A stretch of DNA of 47,493 bases from an uncultured Collinsella sp. (GTDB taxonomy: Bacteria > Actinomycetota > Coriobacteriia > Coriobacteriales > Coriobacteriaceae). The DNA lies in contig CAADVS010000046.1 of NCBI GenBank assembly GCA_900752545.1, forward strand, positions 1 to 47,493. The letters are read 5' to 3'. This document shows positions 1-7,992 of the stretch, one piece after another. Under the pieces are notes generated by a model, which worked only from the letters and a program-made list of their open reading frames with translations, made no database searches and was not told where the DNA came from. The number at the start of each line of letters is the position of its first letter. Within the stretch, counting starts at the first letter, position 1. Made by a program: the position numbers and the translations under genes.

Positions 1-374
1 TCGCACTCAGAAATATTTCGATTAAATTGATAGTCAACTCGACCGCCCCAAGATGGAGCGCCAAATCCAACACGCAGAATAGCGAAATCGATACCAGAAG
101 CCTTAACAGCATTCCAGTCAATACGTCCTTGATGCTCACTGACATCGATGCCCTGCGCCGTAGCCCCATCGGGAAGAATGTCCATGGACAATAAGGCTAT
201 TCCATCTTCTTCGGAAGAAGCATCCTCTGCGCCCAATTGCCCATCCTCATAACGCCAGGAATTCTCAACTAGGGACCGCGCAGCTTCCGCGTTCGAGGGG
301 AAAACAAACACAGAAATGGGCGCAAGGACCATCAGCACCAACAATGCCGAAAATAACTTAAGATGTTTGCTCAT
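1..374 (-). CDS. GH25 muramidase (lysozyme), N-terminal part only
   Basis: The gene runs off the left edge of the window, so only the first 124 codons are visible. Residues 1-31 form a signal peptide with a hydrophobic core and an AEA-type cleavage site. After a linker rich in Glu, Asp and Ser, the glycoside hydrolase family 25 fold begins at about residue 75 with GIDVSEHQGRIDW, followed by VKASGIDFAILRVG. This is the first beta strand with the conserved Asp of the GH25 active site (D77). GH25 enzymes cleave the N-acetylmuramic acid to GlcNAc bond of peptidoglycan. The next two genes carry cell-wall-binding repeats, so this enzyme probably has them too beyond the edge, but that cannot be seen. 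The start ATG at 374 is the only one that gives a signal peptide. Confidence 0.85.
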   Translation of the reverse strand, partial: MSKHLKLFSALLVLMVLAPISVFVFPSNAEAARSLVENSWRYEDGQLGAEDASSEEDGIALLSMDILPDGATAQGIDVSEHQGRIDWNAVKASGIDFAILRVGFGAPSWGGRVDYQFNRNISEC

Positions 375-594
375 GTAAACCTCGTCATTCGTTCTTGTTT
401 GCGTTTAGCTTACAGCATGGCTGTGAAAGATTTCCGAACATCCAACTGGACAAGATGCCATCTAGGACGACAAATAACTGCACGCAATACCACAATGTAA
501 ACAAGAACTTCCCAGCAGGGTGAAACCAAGGACTCCTAGTCCCTACTCTTAGCCCCAAAGAATGCCGACATCAGTTAGCTTTCAAACCAGATGT

Positions 595-626
595 CAAAAA
601 GGTAGGGGACCCAGAGAGTCCCCTAC
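595..626 (-). terminator. Intrinsic terminator after the NlpC/P60 repeat gene
   Basis: A perfect 9-bp stem (602-610 with 618-626) with a 7-nt loop is followed on the minus strand by a run of five T. It sits 12 bases beyond the stop codon of the broken repeat-protein gene and would end its transcript. Confidence 0.8.
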
Positions 627-637
627 AACGCGGAATT

Positions 638-2847
638 CTAACGAATCAAGATTACTTTCGATGGGCCCAAAGCAGTCAAACCGGAGATGCGATTTCCATA
701 ACCATCACTATGCCAGAACAAATTTTCGCTCGGCGAATTGCCCCAGAAAAAGCCAATGTGGCTATCGTCCGCATATGGGTTGTAAGGATTGAAGAACACA
801 ATGTCCCCCTTACGAGCCAAACCACTGCGTAACAACTCATCAATAGAGTTGAAATAAGTCACGTTCGCGCACGTATCGATAGCGTAGCCGTACCAACGAT
901 AAGCGTTTACGCAGCCGCCCCTTCCGGGACCTCCACTCCAAGGGGAATGGCTCTGCTCGGCGGCAATGGGAGCTAAATTCCCACCCGCCTTCATATATGC
1001 ATGCGATACAAATCCACCACAATTCATGCCCGTATAACCGTCCCAACGCGGATCACCCTTTGGGTACATGCACGTTTCCTGGCTGAGATGCGTGTCGTAG
1101 CGTGTTCCACGGTAATAGCCGTCGTTTTCGTGGCTCATAAGCCAATTGACCAGGCTGGACCTATTGACCCCCAAAACAGAACCAGACGTATTCAACCATG
1201 CACCACTTGCATTGAAGTAATAGTCAACGCCATCGATTTTCAGCCACCCGTTAGCAAACATGGCGCCCGAAGGCTGGAGCCAGTACCACGTACCGCCGTC
1301 ATTAAGCCATCCAGTTTTCATCTTGAATGTGGAAGGGTCCATCCAATACCACGCACCGTTGACATATTGCCAACCAGACTTAAGGACACCATTGGAAGAT
1401 GCGTAGTACCAAGTATTGCCACTTTCGTCAGAAGCGTCTTTCGACATAATCCAACCAGACGCCACGTTAACGACACCATTCGCATCCGCATAGAAAACCG
1501 CATCTCCAATATGAATGATACCCGGCAACGAAGACGAGTCGACGCAGCCCGATGCTACAGGGGACCCGTCGGGTGCAATAGGCAATGGATCATTCAACGC
1601 ACCAGAAGAATCCGCCCATGACATCCCGTCGCTCAAGTTGATCCAACACGAAGAAGCCATCGCACCGGAGTCAAAAGAATAATAGCGCGTGTCGCCTACC
1701 GTATATTCACCAGTACGCATTGCGCCGGATACATCATCAAGGTAATACCAGGCGCTTCCGGACTTTATCCATCGCCCTCGTTGAATAGCTCCGTTTGATG
1801 CGGCGTAATACCAAGTACCGTCAGCAAGTGCCCAGCCTGTTGCCATGGCACCTGAACTCGTAAGGAAATAGGTGGACGAGCCCACTTGCACAAAGCCCGT
1901 GAGCATAATATGGCTTCCTGGATCCAGGTAATACCAAGAATTCCCTAGAAGTAACCAGCCTCCATGCAGCAAGCCGTTAGAGTCAGCGTAATACCAGTTG
2001 TTGTCAATAAGTGCCCACTGGGTGGATAGCATAGCCCCTGAACTGTTAAAGATATAAGAGGTGCCATTACATTCTTTCAGCCCGGTGGCCATAGAACCGT
2101 CTGCAGGATCAAGCCAGTACCAACGACCCCCATCCGAGAATCAACCCTTTACCAGGGCGCCAGAGCCGGAGAAATAGTGCCAAACGGAAGCATCAAGATG
2201 CCATCCGATAAGCATCGCACCAGAAGAAGAGAATCCATACGTGGCTCCCCCGATCTGCAGTATCGAGTCGTGGACCATCTTGCCTTCATCATCCAGCCAA
2301 TACCAGTTGCTGTCGTCTGAAAGCCAGCCTTTTACCATGGCGCCAGAACCGGAAAATAGCGCCAAGCAGAAGTGGAGCCCGTAGAATCTAGGTACCAGCC
2401 GACACGCATTGCACCCGAAGAGGAGAATCCATAAGTCGCACCCCCGACTTGAACCAATCCATCCTGAGCCATTCGGCCTTCGTCGTCGAACCAGTACCAG
2501 CTACCGTTTATATGCCTCCAAGAAGAAACAGCGATTGTTCCGTCGGACAAGCCCCAACGCCAAAAACCAGCCCCTTCTTCGGGTGATATCCACCCCTGAT
2601 GCCAAATAATTTGATTCGAAACCTCAGAAGGGATCTCATTATCCATCTGAGAGTTCTGCTCGACAGCGAAGGTCGATTCGCGCTGAACATCAACGCCTGA
2701 CCCGACAGAAGCAATAGCAACGTTAGATGCGGGACCTTCGTCAGTGTTATTCAAATCAAGGGCGTATAACATCGAGGGCGAACCCAAAAGGAGCCCCAAA
2801 GAAACAAGGCCCGAAAAGACCAGCACCCCGAATGACCATTTCTTCAT
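638..2847 (-). pseudogene. Secreted NlpC/P60-type peptidase with cell-wall-binding repeats, frameshifted and nonsense-mutated
   Basis: Three adjacent open stretches (2847-2332, 2365-2141 and 2092-638) make up one protein of about 737 residues. It begins at the ATG at 2847 with a signal peptide (MKKWSFGVLVFSG...). A long array of about 20-residue aromatic/Gly repeats follows (patterns such as GxWYYxxxxGxM), of the choline/glucan-binding type. The C-terminus is an NlpC/P60-like cysteine peptidase domain with the Cys in MNCGGFVSHAY and the His in DDSHIGFFWG; this family cuts peptide stems of murein. Two lesions interrupt it. One base is missing in a short T run at about 2353-2356, where the repeat Y-F-S-G-S-G loses its frame. 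A conserved repeat Trp codon is TGA at 2143-2141, and the frame continues without a shift on both sides of that stop. The gene is probably inactive, although sequencing error is possible for the homopolymer. Confidence 0.8.
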
Positions 2848-2873
2848 AGCAGCACAGTATCCAATCACGCAGT

Positions 2874-2901
2874 GGCCCCGTCACCTCAGGGCAACGGGGC
2901 C
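2874..2901. terminator. GC-rich hairpin between the two repeat-protein genes
   Basis: An 8-bp perfect GC-rich stem (2874-2881 with 2894-2901) lies 26 bases past the stop of the intact repeat protein. There is no T tract on either strand, so it may be a weak or Rho-assisted terminator or an mRNA-stabilising hairpin. Confidence 0.4.
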
Positions 2902-2927
2902 TCAATCAAAACTAGCTCAGTAATGTA

Positions 2928-4403
2928 CTAGCCAATTTGCTGGCAGTTTTTGCACTCTCGTGAAGCGCCACGCCTCTGGGCCTCCTGGATAGAGATCTGC
3001 GAATAGCCCTTTGCGTCCTTGCCAACGGTACGGCACTTATGCGTATGGTAAACATGGCTACCGCTCTTGTACCAAACTAAACCGTAGCCCGGAATCCACT
3101 TGCCGTCCTCGCCGACATAGTAGGAGCCAACCCAGGCATTCGTAGCCATGGCACCGGAAGACTGGAGGTAGTAGTCGCCGACCCAGGCGTCGTGGGCCAT
3201 AGCGCCGGAACCGCTAAAGTAGTACCAGGCGCCGCCGACCTGACGCCAGCCGGTGGCCATCGCGCCGGAATCGTCGAACCAGTACCAAACTCCACCAACG
3301 TTAGCCCAAGAGTTAGAGGCCATAGCGCCCGAACCTCCGAGCCAATACCACGTGCCGCCATTGCTTAGCCAGCCGGTTGCCATGGCGCCCGAACCGCTCG
3401 CATAGTACCAAGAGCCGCCTGCCAAGAACCACCCAGTGGCCATTGTACCGGAGTCGCCGAACCAGTACCAGGAGCCGCCGAGGCTGCGCCAGCTGTTAGC
3501 GACCATGGCGCCCGAGCCGTCGAGGTAGAACCACGTACCGCCGATGTTGAGCCAGCCAGTGACCATCGCACCGGAGGCATTAGTGTAGTACCAGGTACCC
3601 GAATCGTTGATCCAGCCAGTCAGCATGACCCCAGATTCGTTGAAATAGTACCAAGCCCCGCCGAGATTATGCCAACCGGTCAATAGCTCACCGTCGGAGG
3701 TCGCATAGGACCACTTTCCGTAGATGGAGTCGTAGAACCAGCCACTATGCTGCATGCGGCCATCGGCGTTGGCACCAGGGGTGTTCAGGAAGTAATTCTT
3801 GCCGTCAATTTGAACTCGGCCGTATGCCATATCATGGCTTTCGGGGTAGAAGTAGTACTTGTCCCCACCGATAGACTGCCAGCCCGAAACTGCGGTCCCG
3901 TCAGCGCCAAAATAGTACCAGACGGCTTCGTAATCGTTATGCCACTGGTTCGTGACCATGGCGCCAGTTTTCGGATCGAAATAGCGAAGTTTGCCGTCCT
4001 CGCACCAGACGAGTCCGGTCTTCATGAAACCATCTTTGTTGAAATAGTATGTACCTGCGGGACGTGATGTAACTACAGAAGAATCGGTCCTCGAGGCGCT
4101 CTGATCAATTGAGTTTAAGCCTACTAGAAAATCCCTGTGAGTAGTCCCCCCAGCATTGCACTCAACGCTATACCGCGTAAGAGGGTCAGACGTCTGTTCA
4201 TTTTGAGTGCCGTTCCAACCGTCATAGCCCCAGTAAGAAATCGGACGACCGTCGAAACACCATTCCGTAATCGGTCCACCGCCTCCGCCACCGCCAGCAA
4301 TATCAGCAAATGAGGGCGCCGGGGCAACCGTCATGCAGGCAGCAGCAAATGCAACAACTCCCAGCACTGTTAGTCCGTGCCGTCTTTCTCGAAGGTTTTT
4401 CAT
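2928..4403 (-). CDS. Secreted cell-wall-binding repeat protein with Cys/His C-terminal tail
   Basis: This 491-residue protein has a signal peptide (residues 1 to about 33, ending in SFADIAGG), a Gly run, and a short unique region with WCFDGRPISYWGYDGW. About 14 tandem repeats of roughly 20 residues follow, of the form GWxxxGGxWYYxxxSGAM. Such repeats bind choline or glucan polymers in the envelope of other Gram-positive bacteria; the ligand here is unknown. The last 45 residues differ: YHTHKCRTV, then ISIQEAQRRGA, then CKNCQ. This arrangement of H-x-x-x-C and C-x-x-C resembles the small Ada-like metal-binding tail found at the end of many secreted Firmicute proteins, as I recall that family. 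No catalytic domain is recognised. The start ATG at 4403 follows an AGAAAGGA ribosome-binding site. Confidence 0.85.
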   Translation of the reverse strand: MKNLRERRHGLTVLGVVAFAAACMTVAPAPSFADIAGGGGGGGPITEWCFDGRPISYWGYDGWNGTQNEQTSDPLTRYSVECNAGGTTHRDFLVGLNSIDQSASRTDSSVVTSRPAGTYYFNKDGFMKTGLVWCEDGKLRYFDPKTGAMVTNQWHNDYEAVWYYFGADGTAVSGWQSIGGDKYYFYPESHDMAYGRVQIDGKNYFLNTPGANADGRMQHSGWFYDSIYGKWSYATSDGELLTGWHNLGGAWYYFNESGVMLTGWINDSGTWYYTNASGAMVTGWLNIGGTWFYLDGSGAMVANSWRSLGGSWYWFGDSGTMATGWFLAGGSWYYASGSGAMATGWLSNGGTWYWLGGSGAMASNSWANVGGVWYWFDDSGAMATGWRQVGGAWYYFSGSGAMAHDAWVGDYYLQSSGAMATNAWVGSYYVGEDGKWIPGYGLVWYKSGSHVYHTHKCRTVGKDAKGYSQISIQEAQRRGASRECKNCQQIG

Positions 4404-4441
4404 ACGACATCCTTTCTCCGAGATTTAAGGCTCTAAAGTTA

Positions 4442-4469
4442 TTTTTAAACTATCAATTCAGTTTTTCAA
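4442..4469 (-). promoter_or_regulatory. Candidate sigma70-type promoter of the repeat-protein gene
   Basis: On the minus strand TTGAAA (4469-4464) and TAAAAA (4447-4442) are separated by 16 bases, about 40 bases upstream of the ATG at 4403. The flanking DNA is clearly AT-richer than its surroundings. It is supported by consensus only. Confidence 0.4.
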
Positions 4470-4571
4470 CGGGAATTCGATAAAAGGTGTCTTTGTAGCT
4501 GCAATTTAAATATGAGTCACCACACCTCAACCGTTACGTCAAATAGCTTCTGAGTCAAACCGAGCACATAA

Positions 4572-4718
4572 GCGAACCAATTTAATACAACCACCTGTAA
4601 AAATTCTGAGGCACGTTTTCGATATGACAAGAGCCGCTTGAACGAGGAGTACTTGAACCTCACCGCTCTTGCAGCTCTTGAGGGCACTTTGCCGGATCTT
4701 GAAATTACTTCGCTCTAA
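4572..4718 (+). pseudogene. Short coding-like remnant, unknown
   Basis: An open frame of 49 codons ends in TAA at 4716-4718 and reads like normal protein at its end (KSRLNEEYLNLTALAALEG, then LPDLEITSL). It follows an upstream stop and has no good start codon or ribosome-binding site, so it looks like the 3' tail of a lost gene. It runs up to the broken glycosyltransferase fragment on the other strand. The family is not recognised. The rest of 4404-4714 holds only the candidate promoter above. Confidence 0.25.
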
Positions 4719-5101
4719 AGCAAGAAGTACTCACTGTCGGAGGATAGGTTCGGCCCGAGACACGGATCGCCATCCAAGAAGAACTCAGGCCAGCGCCGCA
4801 TGAACAGTGCTTGCTATCGCTTCCAGCGGCGCAGTTTTTCCTCGTTACCCTCTCCCCTGCCGCGCGAGGTGAACTCGTGGTGGTACAGCTCTGCATAGGG
4901 CGTAAAGATGGTGCGGTAGCCGGCCACCCACACCCGAGGGCAAAAGTCTGCGTCGTTAAAGCCGGCGGCGAGTTCCTCGTTGTAGCCTCCGACCTGCTCA
5001 AATACGTCGCGTAGGACCATCTGGTAGGCGCCCGTCACGGCACTGAAGTTGCCTGGGCGCACAGCACGGGCAAGATAGCCCCCACGCTTTGCAAAAGACA
5101 T
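4715..5101 (-). pseudogene. Orphan 3' fragment of a GT2 glycosyltransferase (duplicate of the end of the 7993-10479 gene)
   Basis: The translated fragment begins near AKRGGYLARAVRPGNFSAVTG and matches the last roughly 128 residues of the complete glycosyltransferase at 7993-10479 almost residue for residue, including FNDADFC, GYRTIFTPYAELYHHEF and the end FLDGDP-LGPNLSS-SEYF. It has an in-frame TAG at 4816-4814 where the intact copy has a Glu codon (GAG), and several substitutions (for example C to Y and L to P). No 5' part exists upstream, since similarity stops at about 5100. It is therefore a decayed second copy of the gene end. Together with the intact copy it brackets the acyltransferase and ATPase genes as a direct repeat. 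Confidence 0.85.
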
Positions 5102-5559
5102 CTTTGTGGCCGCAAATTAAAAAACGCAATATCATGCCCACATCGATACGTCATATGCGGCCAGCGCATTCTATTGATGTGGAAACCGGTTCGATTCCTT
5201 GATTTAAACCGAAGCCTCTACAGCAATTAATAGCGCCTCCAACAACACCAGCACCAGAGGCATGCCGACCGAGTCATCATCGACGGTCTCAGAAACTTAG
5301 CAACGGTTACCATGTCAGCCTTCGGCTCGATCGGCTTCTTAACAGCAGCCTCGGTGATAGTCGTCTTAGTTGCAACAACCGTGGGCGTTACCATGCCTCT
5401 AACAGGTTTTGCGTGCTCACGACGCGCTTTCCTAGATGATTATCGACCAATCCGCTACAACCAGTGAACGCTGGTTCGGAATCCCAATCTTTCCACCACC
5501 AGCGTAGCGGGATCGTCGTCAAATCACGTATGCGGAAGAAAATATCAAAAGTCTTGGTT
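5102..5559 (-). other. Gene-poor stretch with a degenerate coding-like remnant
   Basis: No intact gene is visible here. On the minus strand, between about 5430 and 5204, two overlapping frames read like parts of one protein: PTVVATKTTITEAAVKKP followed, after an apparent frameshift near 5295, by SETVDDDSVGMPLVLVLLEA and a TAA at 5206-5204. There is no start or ribosome-binding site. It may be the remnant of a gene lost when the cassette at 5.1-8 kb was inserted. The family is not recognised. Confidence 0.25.
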
Positions 5560-6639
5560 CTACGACAAAGCTTTATTTAACAAATCGAAAGGGCCGATAA
5601 AACGTATGATGAAACCAATCAAGAGCTTCCTGAGACCTTCCAACATTAAGCAAATCGTGAACACAGCTGTTGGAACCAGAAGCACCTGCAACATTCCCAG
5701 TCCAACGCCGACACGCGAAAAGGGAAACTGCGAGCTCCAGAGCCAACTTTGGATAGGCCCATAGTCAGAAATTAGATAAGTAGCAAAACAAAGTTTCGCA
5801 ACAGTGTTAACGAAACGGGAGGAAAAATGCGGCATTTTTAAATCGATCAACAAGACGGAGATGGCTATAACTAGTGAAAAAATAGACGCCGGCGAACCAA
5901 AAAAGCCGTTATACAAATTCGCAAAGGTCGAGCCCAGCAAACCATCAAAATGGAATTGACCATAAAACGAGATTGCAACTCCAACAAAAGAAGCAATGCA
6001 GCAAGCAACCAAGTGCCTTATATTCACTGTTGACAAATCTACATACCAGCGAATATAGCAAACAAGAACGCAAATTATAATAAAATCCACTAGTAGCCCG
6101 TCGATGGGAATCCAAAAGAGCGGCACATAACGCAGGAATCCAAAGGCGAAGACCAGAAAGATTGATAGATAAAGATGTAGTTTCTGGTCCAACGCATGCA
6201 AAGCCGGAATTAAAAAGGGCAGTAAAAATACAAGCCAAGCATAGACGGTTACAAACCACCAACTAGAACCAGTAAGAATTGGTGCAAAAATATCTATCAA
6301 ATTGGTTGGACTTACTTGAATATCGCCGCGAAGCATGAAGAAAAAACCCAGCGCAATACTATAAAAGAGAACCGTGCCTTCGATTGAAGCTATCTGTTTG
6401 ACAGCTTGTTTAATGGAGTATCCAGCTTTCCCCGCAACAAACCAGATTGTTATTGCAACAAAACAGCCGACCGCAGTTCTTCCAATTGGATAGAAAAAGA
6501 TATTGTAGAAAAACCTAGTAAACGAACCAGGAAATACGGAAACAGAATCAGCGTTGTGAACAACAAAATGATGAGCCATTACCGTCCACATAAGGACAAT
6601 GCGAAGTAATTCGATACGGGAATCTCGTATTTTTGCCAT
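5560..6639 (-). CDS. Acyltransferase family 3 membrane protein (probable polysaccharide O-acetyltransferase)
   Basis: The protein has 359 residues and about ten hydrophobic segments. It opens with RIELLRIVLMWTVMAHHFV, the typical first helix of acyltransferase 3 (OafA/NodX/WecH-type) proteins, in which the Arg and the His sit near the acceptor site. Such enzymes move acetyl or other acyl groups onto envelope polysaccharides. The adjacent glycosyltransferase operon fits a role in decorating that polymer. The ATG at 6639 is preferred because a GGGG ribosome-binding site lies just upstream; a start 21 bases further out is possible. The coding sequence is clearly AT-richer (many ATA, TTT and AAA codons) than the neighbouring glycosyltransferases, which points to separate acquisition. 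Confidence 0.8.
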   Translation of the reverse strand: MAKIRDSRIELLRIVLMWTVMAHHFVVHNADSVSVFPGSFTRFFYNIFFYPIGRTAVGCFVAITIWFVAGKAGYSIKQAVKQIASIEGTVLFYSIALGFFFMLRGDIQVSPTNLIDIFAPILTGSSWWFVTVYAWLVFLLPFLIPALHALDQKLHLYLSIFLVFAFGFLRYVPLFWIPIDGLLVDFIIICVLVCYIRWYVDLSTVNIRHLVACCIASFVGVAISFYGQFHFDGLLGSTFANLYNGFFGSPASIFSLVIAISVLLIDLKMPHFSSRFVNTVAKLCFATYLISDYGPIQSWLWSSQFPFSRVGVGLGMLQVLLVPTAVFTICLMLEGLRKLLIGFIIRFIGPFDLLNKALS

Positions 6640-6679
6640 AATGCCCCCAAGTAAAATCAAAACCTAATTAAGCCTCGAC

Positions 6680-7783
6680 CTAGAACCGTTCGAGAATCTC
6701 CTCGGCATTCTCTCGCAGATAGATATCTAGGTCCGGCACGGCAAACTGCACGTAGCCCCTCTGTGGTGCCTGAATAACCTCCCTTTGTAGCAATTTTGCC
6801 CTAATAGAGCTGATCTCATTGGTCTTTTTACCCATGCGCCTAGCAATCTCGGCTGATTTGGACTGTTGTTTGTCCTCGCACATCGCCAATAGGTATTTGA
6901 TATCGTTAGGCCCCAGTCCAGAAATCGCGGGCTCATGAACAACATCGTGAAAACGAGCCTCTGCCAGCGCAATGCCTTCGGCAACATCGCGTTCACTCAC
7001 GATGGTACTTTTGGCACGATGCAAATTGGCGCGCTGCCAAATGGAGTAACCGACCAGTTGCACCAGATAGGCATAGCCCTTAGTGGCCTTAGCGGCTCTC
7101 GACAGAAGATTGTCCTCTATGGTCAAACCAGTCGCGACAAAGCTATCGCCCATAGAGAGCGCTACCTCCACCTGGTTGATAGGCGCCAGATCTTCGGGGA
7201 GGGCACGACGCAAGAACGTAAGCGCTTTACCGTTAATAAGGTCCATAACACCGGCGGGTAAACCGGCAAAGGCAAGTGCGATATCTACTTTTTCCCCTAT
7301 CAAAAGCTGAACCGTAGACGCAATGGCACGCATATCGTCAATCGGGGCGTCCTGAACTTCATCGATGGCAATAAAAAGACCCTTGGCTGACTTCGCTGCC
7401 GAGCTTAGCAACTTTCTAAGACTCGACTCTTTGGGTGCAACATCGACTTTCGCGGAAACAAAGCCGGCGTTTACGCCGACCGAAGCATTAGTCGCAAGGG
7501 AAGAATCAGCAACCTGATCCCTCAAGTCCAGCAATAGGTTAGGGCCAGCAGAAACAATAGCGGTCTTCCATCCAAGCTCTCGCGCACGATCTCTCAGATC
7601 GCAGAGCAAAACAGTTTTTCCGGAGCCCCTCGGTCCAGCAATGCGCATGAGCCTCGCAGGTGCACCAATTCCCGCATTCAAGCTCTCGGTAAACTCAAGG
7701 GCGATATCATCACGACCAATTATGCGCGGAGGCTCAGCGCCGGCAGTGGGACGAAACGGGTTATGGAATACAGCGGCGCTCAC
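6680..7783 (-). CDS. AAA ATPase (AAA_16/Orc1-like) with C-terminal winged-helix region
   Basis: This 367-residue P-loop ATPase has Walker A GPRGSGKT (residues 50-57) and Walker B GLFIAIDE (residues 135-142). The N-terminal FHNPFRP...IIGRDD motif is common in AAA_16/Cdc6-like single-protein ATPases. The C-terminal 90 residues (IKYLLAMCED..., SAEIARRMGKKTNEISSIRAKLLQREVI) look like a winged helix, so it probably binds DNA. Proteins of this type occur as standalone genes on mobile DNA in many prokaryotes and their role is not settled. The start is GTG at 7783 with AAAGG eight bases upstream. It lies 40 bases ahead of the acyltransferase, so the two may be co-transcribed. Both are inside the segment bracketed by glycosyltransferase repeats. 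Confidence 0.75.
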   Translation of the reverse strand: MSAAVFHNPFRPTAGAEPPRIIGRDDIALEFTESLNAGIGAPARLMRIAGPRGSGKTVLLCDLRDRARELGWKTAIVSAGPNLLLDLRDQVADSSLATNASVGVNAGFVSAKVDVAPKESSLRKLLSSAAKSAKGLFIAIDEVQDAPIDDMRAIASTVQLLIGEKVDIALAFAGLPAGVMDLINGKALTFLRRALPEDLAPINQVEVALSMGDSFVATGLTIEDNLLSRAAKATKGYAYLVQLVGYSIWQRANLHRAKSTIVSERDVAEGIALAEARFHDVVHEPAISGLGPNDIKYLLAMCEDKQQSKSAEIARRMGKKTNEISSIRAKLLQREVIQAPQRGYVQFAVPDLDIYLRENAEEILERF

Positions 7784-7844
7784 TTGTTTGCCTTTCTAGG
7801 GAATCGATTAACAGTCAATCATCGTTTCAATAATTGTCACAGAC

Positions 7845-7905
7845 TATATCGAATAATATCGAGCTGTATAAGCTTGTATAAACTTATCGCGAAAGTATCG
7901 AGTTT
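7845..7905. repeat. AT-rich block of short repeats upstream of the AAA ATPase
   Basis: TATCGA occurs three times within about 55 bases, with a further TATCGCGA. Between them lies a near-palindrome around AAGCTT (TATAAGCTTGTATAA). The block is 60-120 bases upstream of the ATPase start codon on its promoter side. It could be an operator or a set of iteron-like binding sites for the ATPase itself. There is no further evidence. Confidence 0.3.
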
Positions 7906-7992
7906 TCGTAATTTATCTTAGCAAGTAGTCCAACGTTACTTTCTTCCAGCTCATAACGAAAGAAAGTTAAGGACTTCCTAAAAACCATTGCC

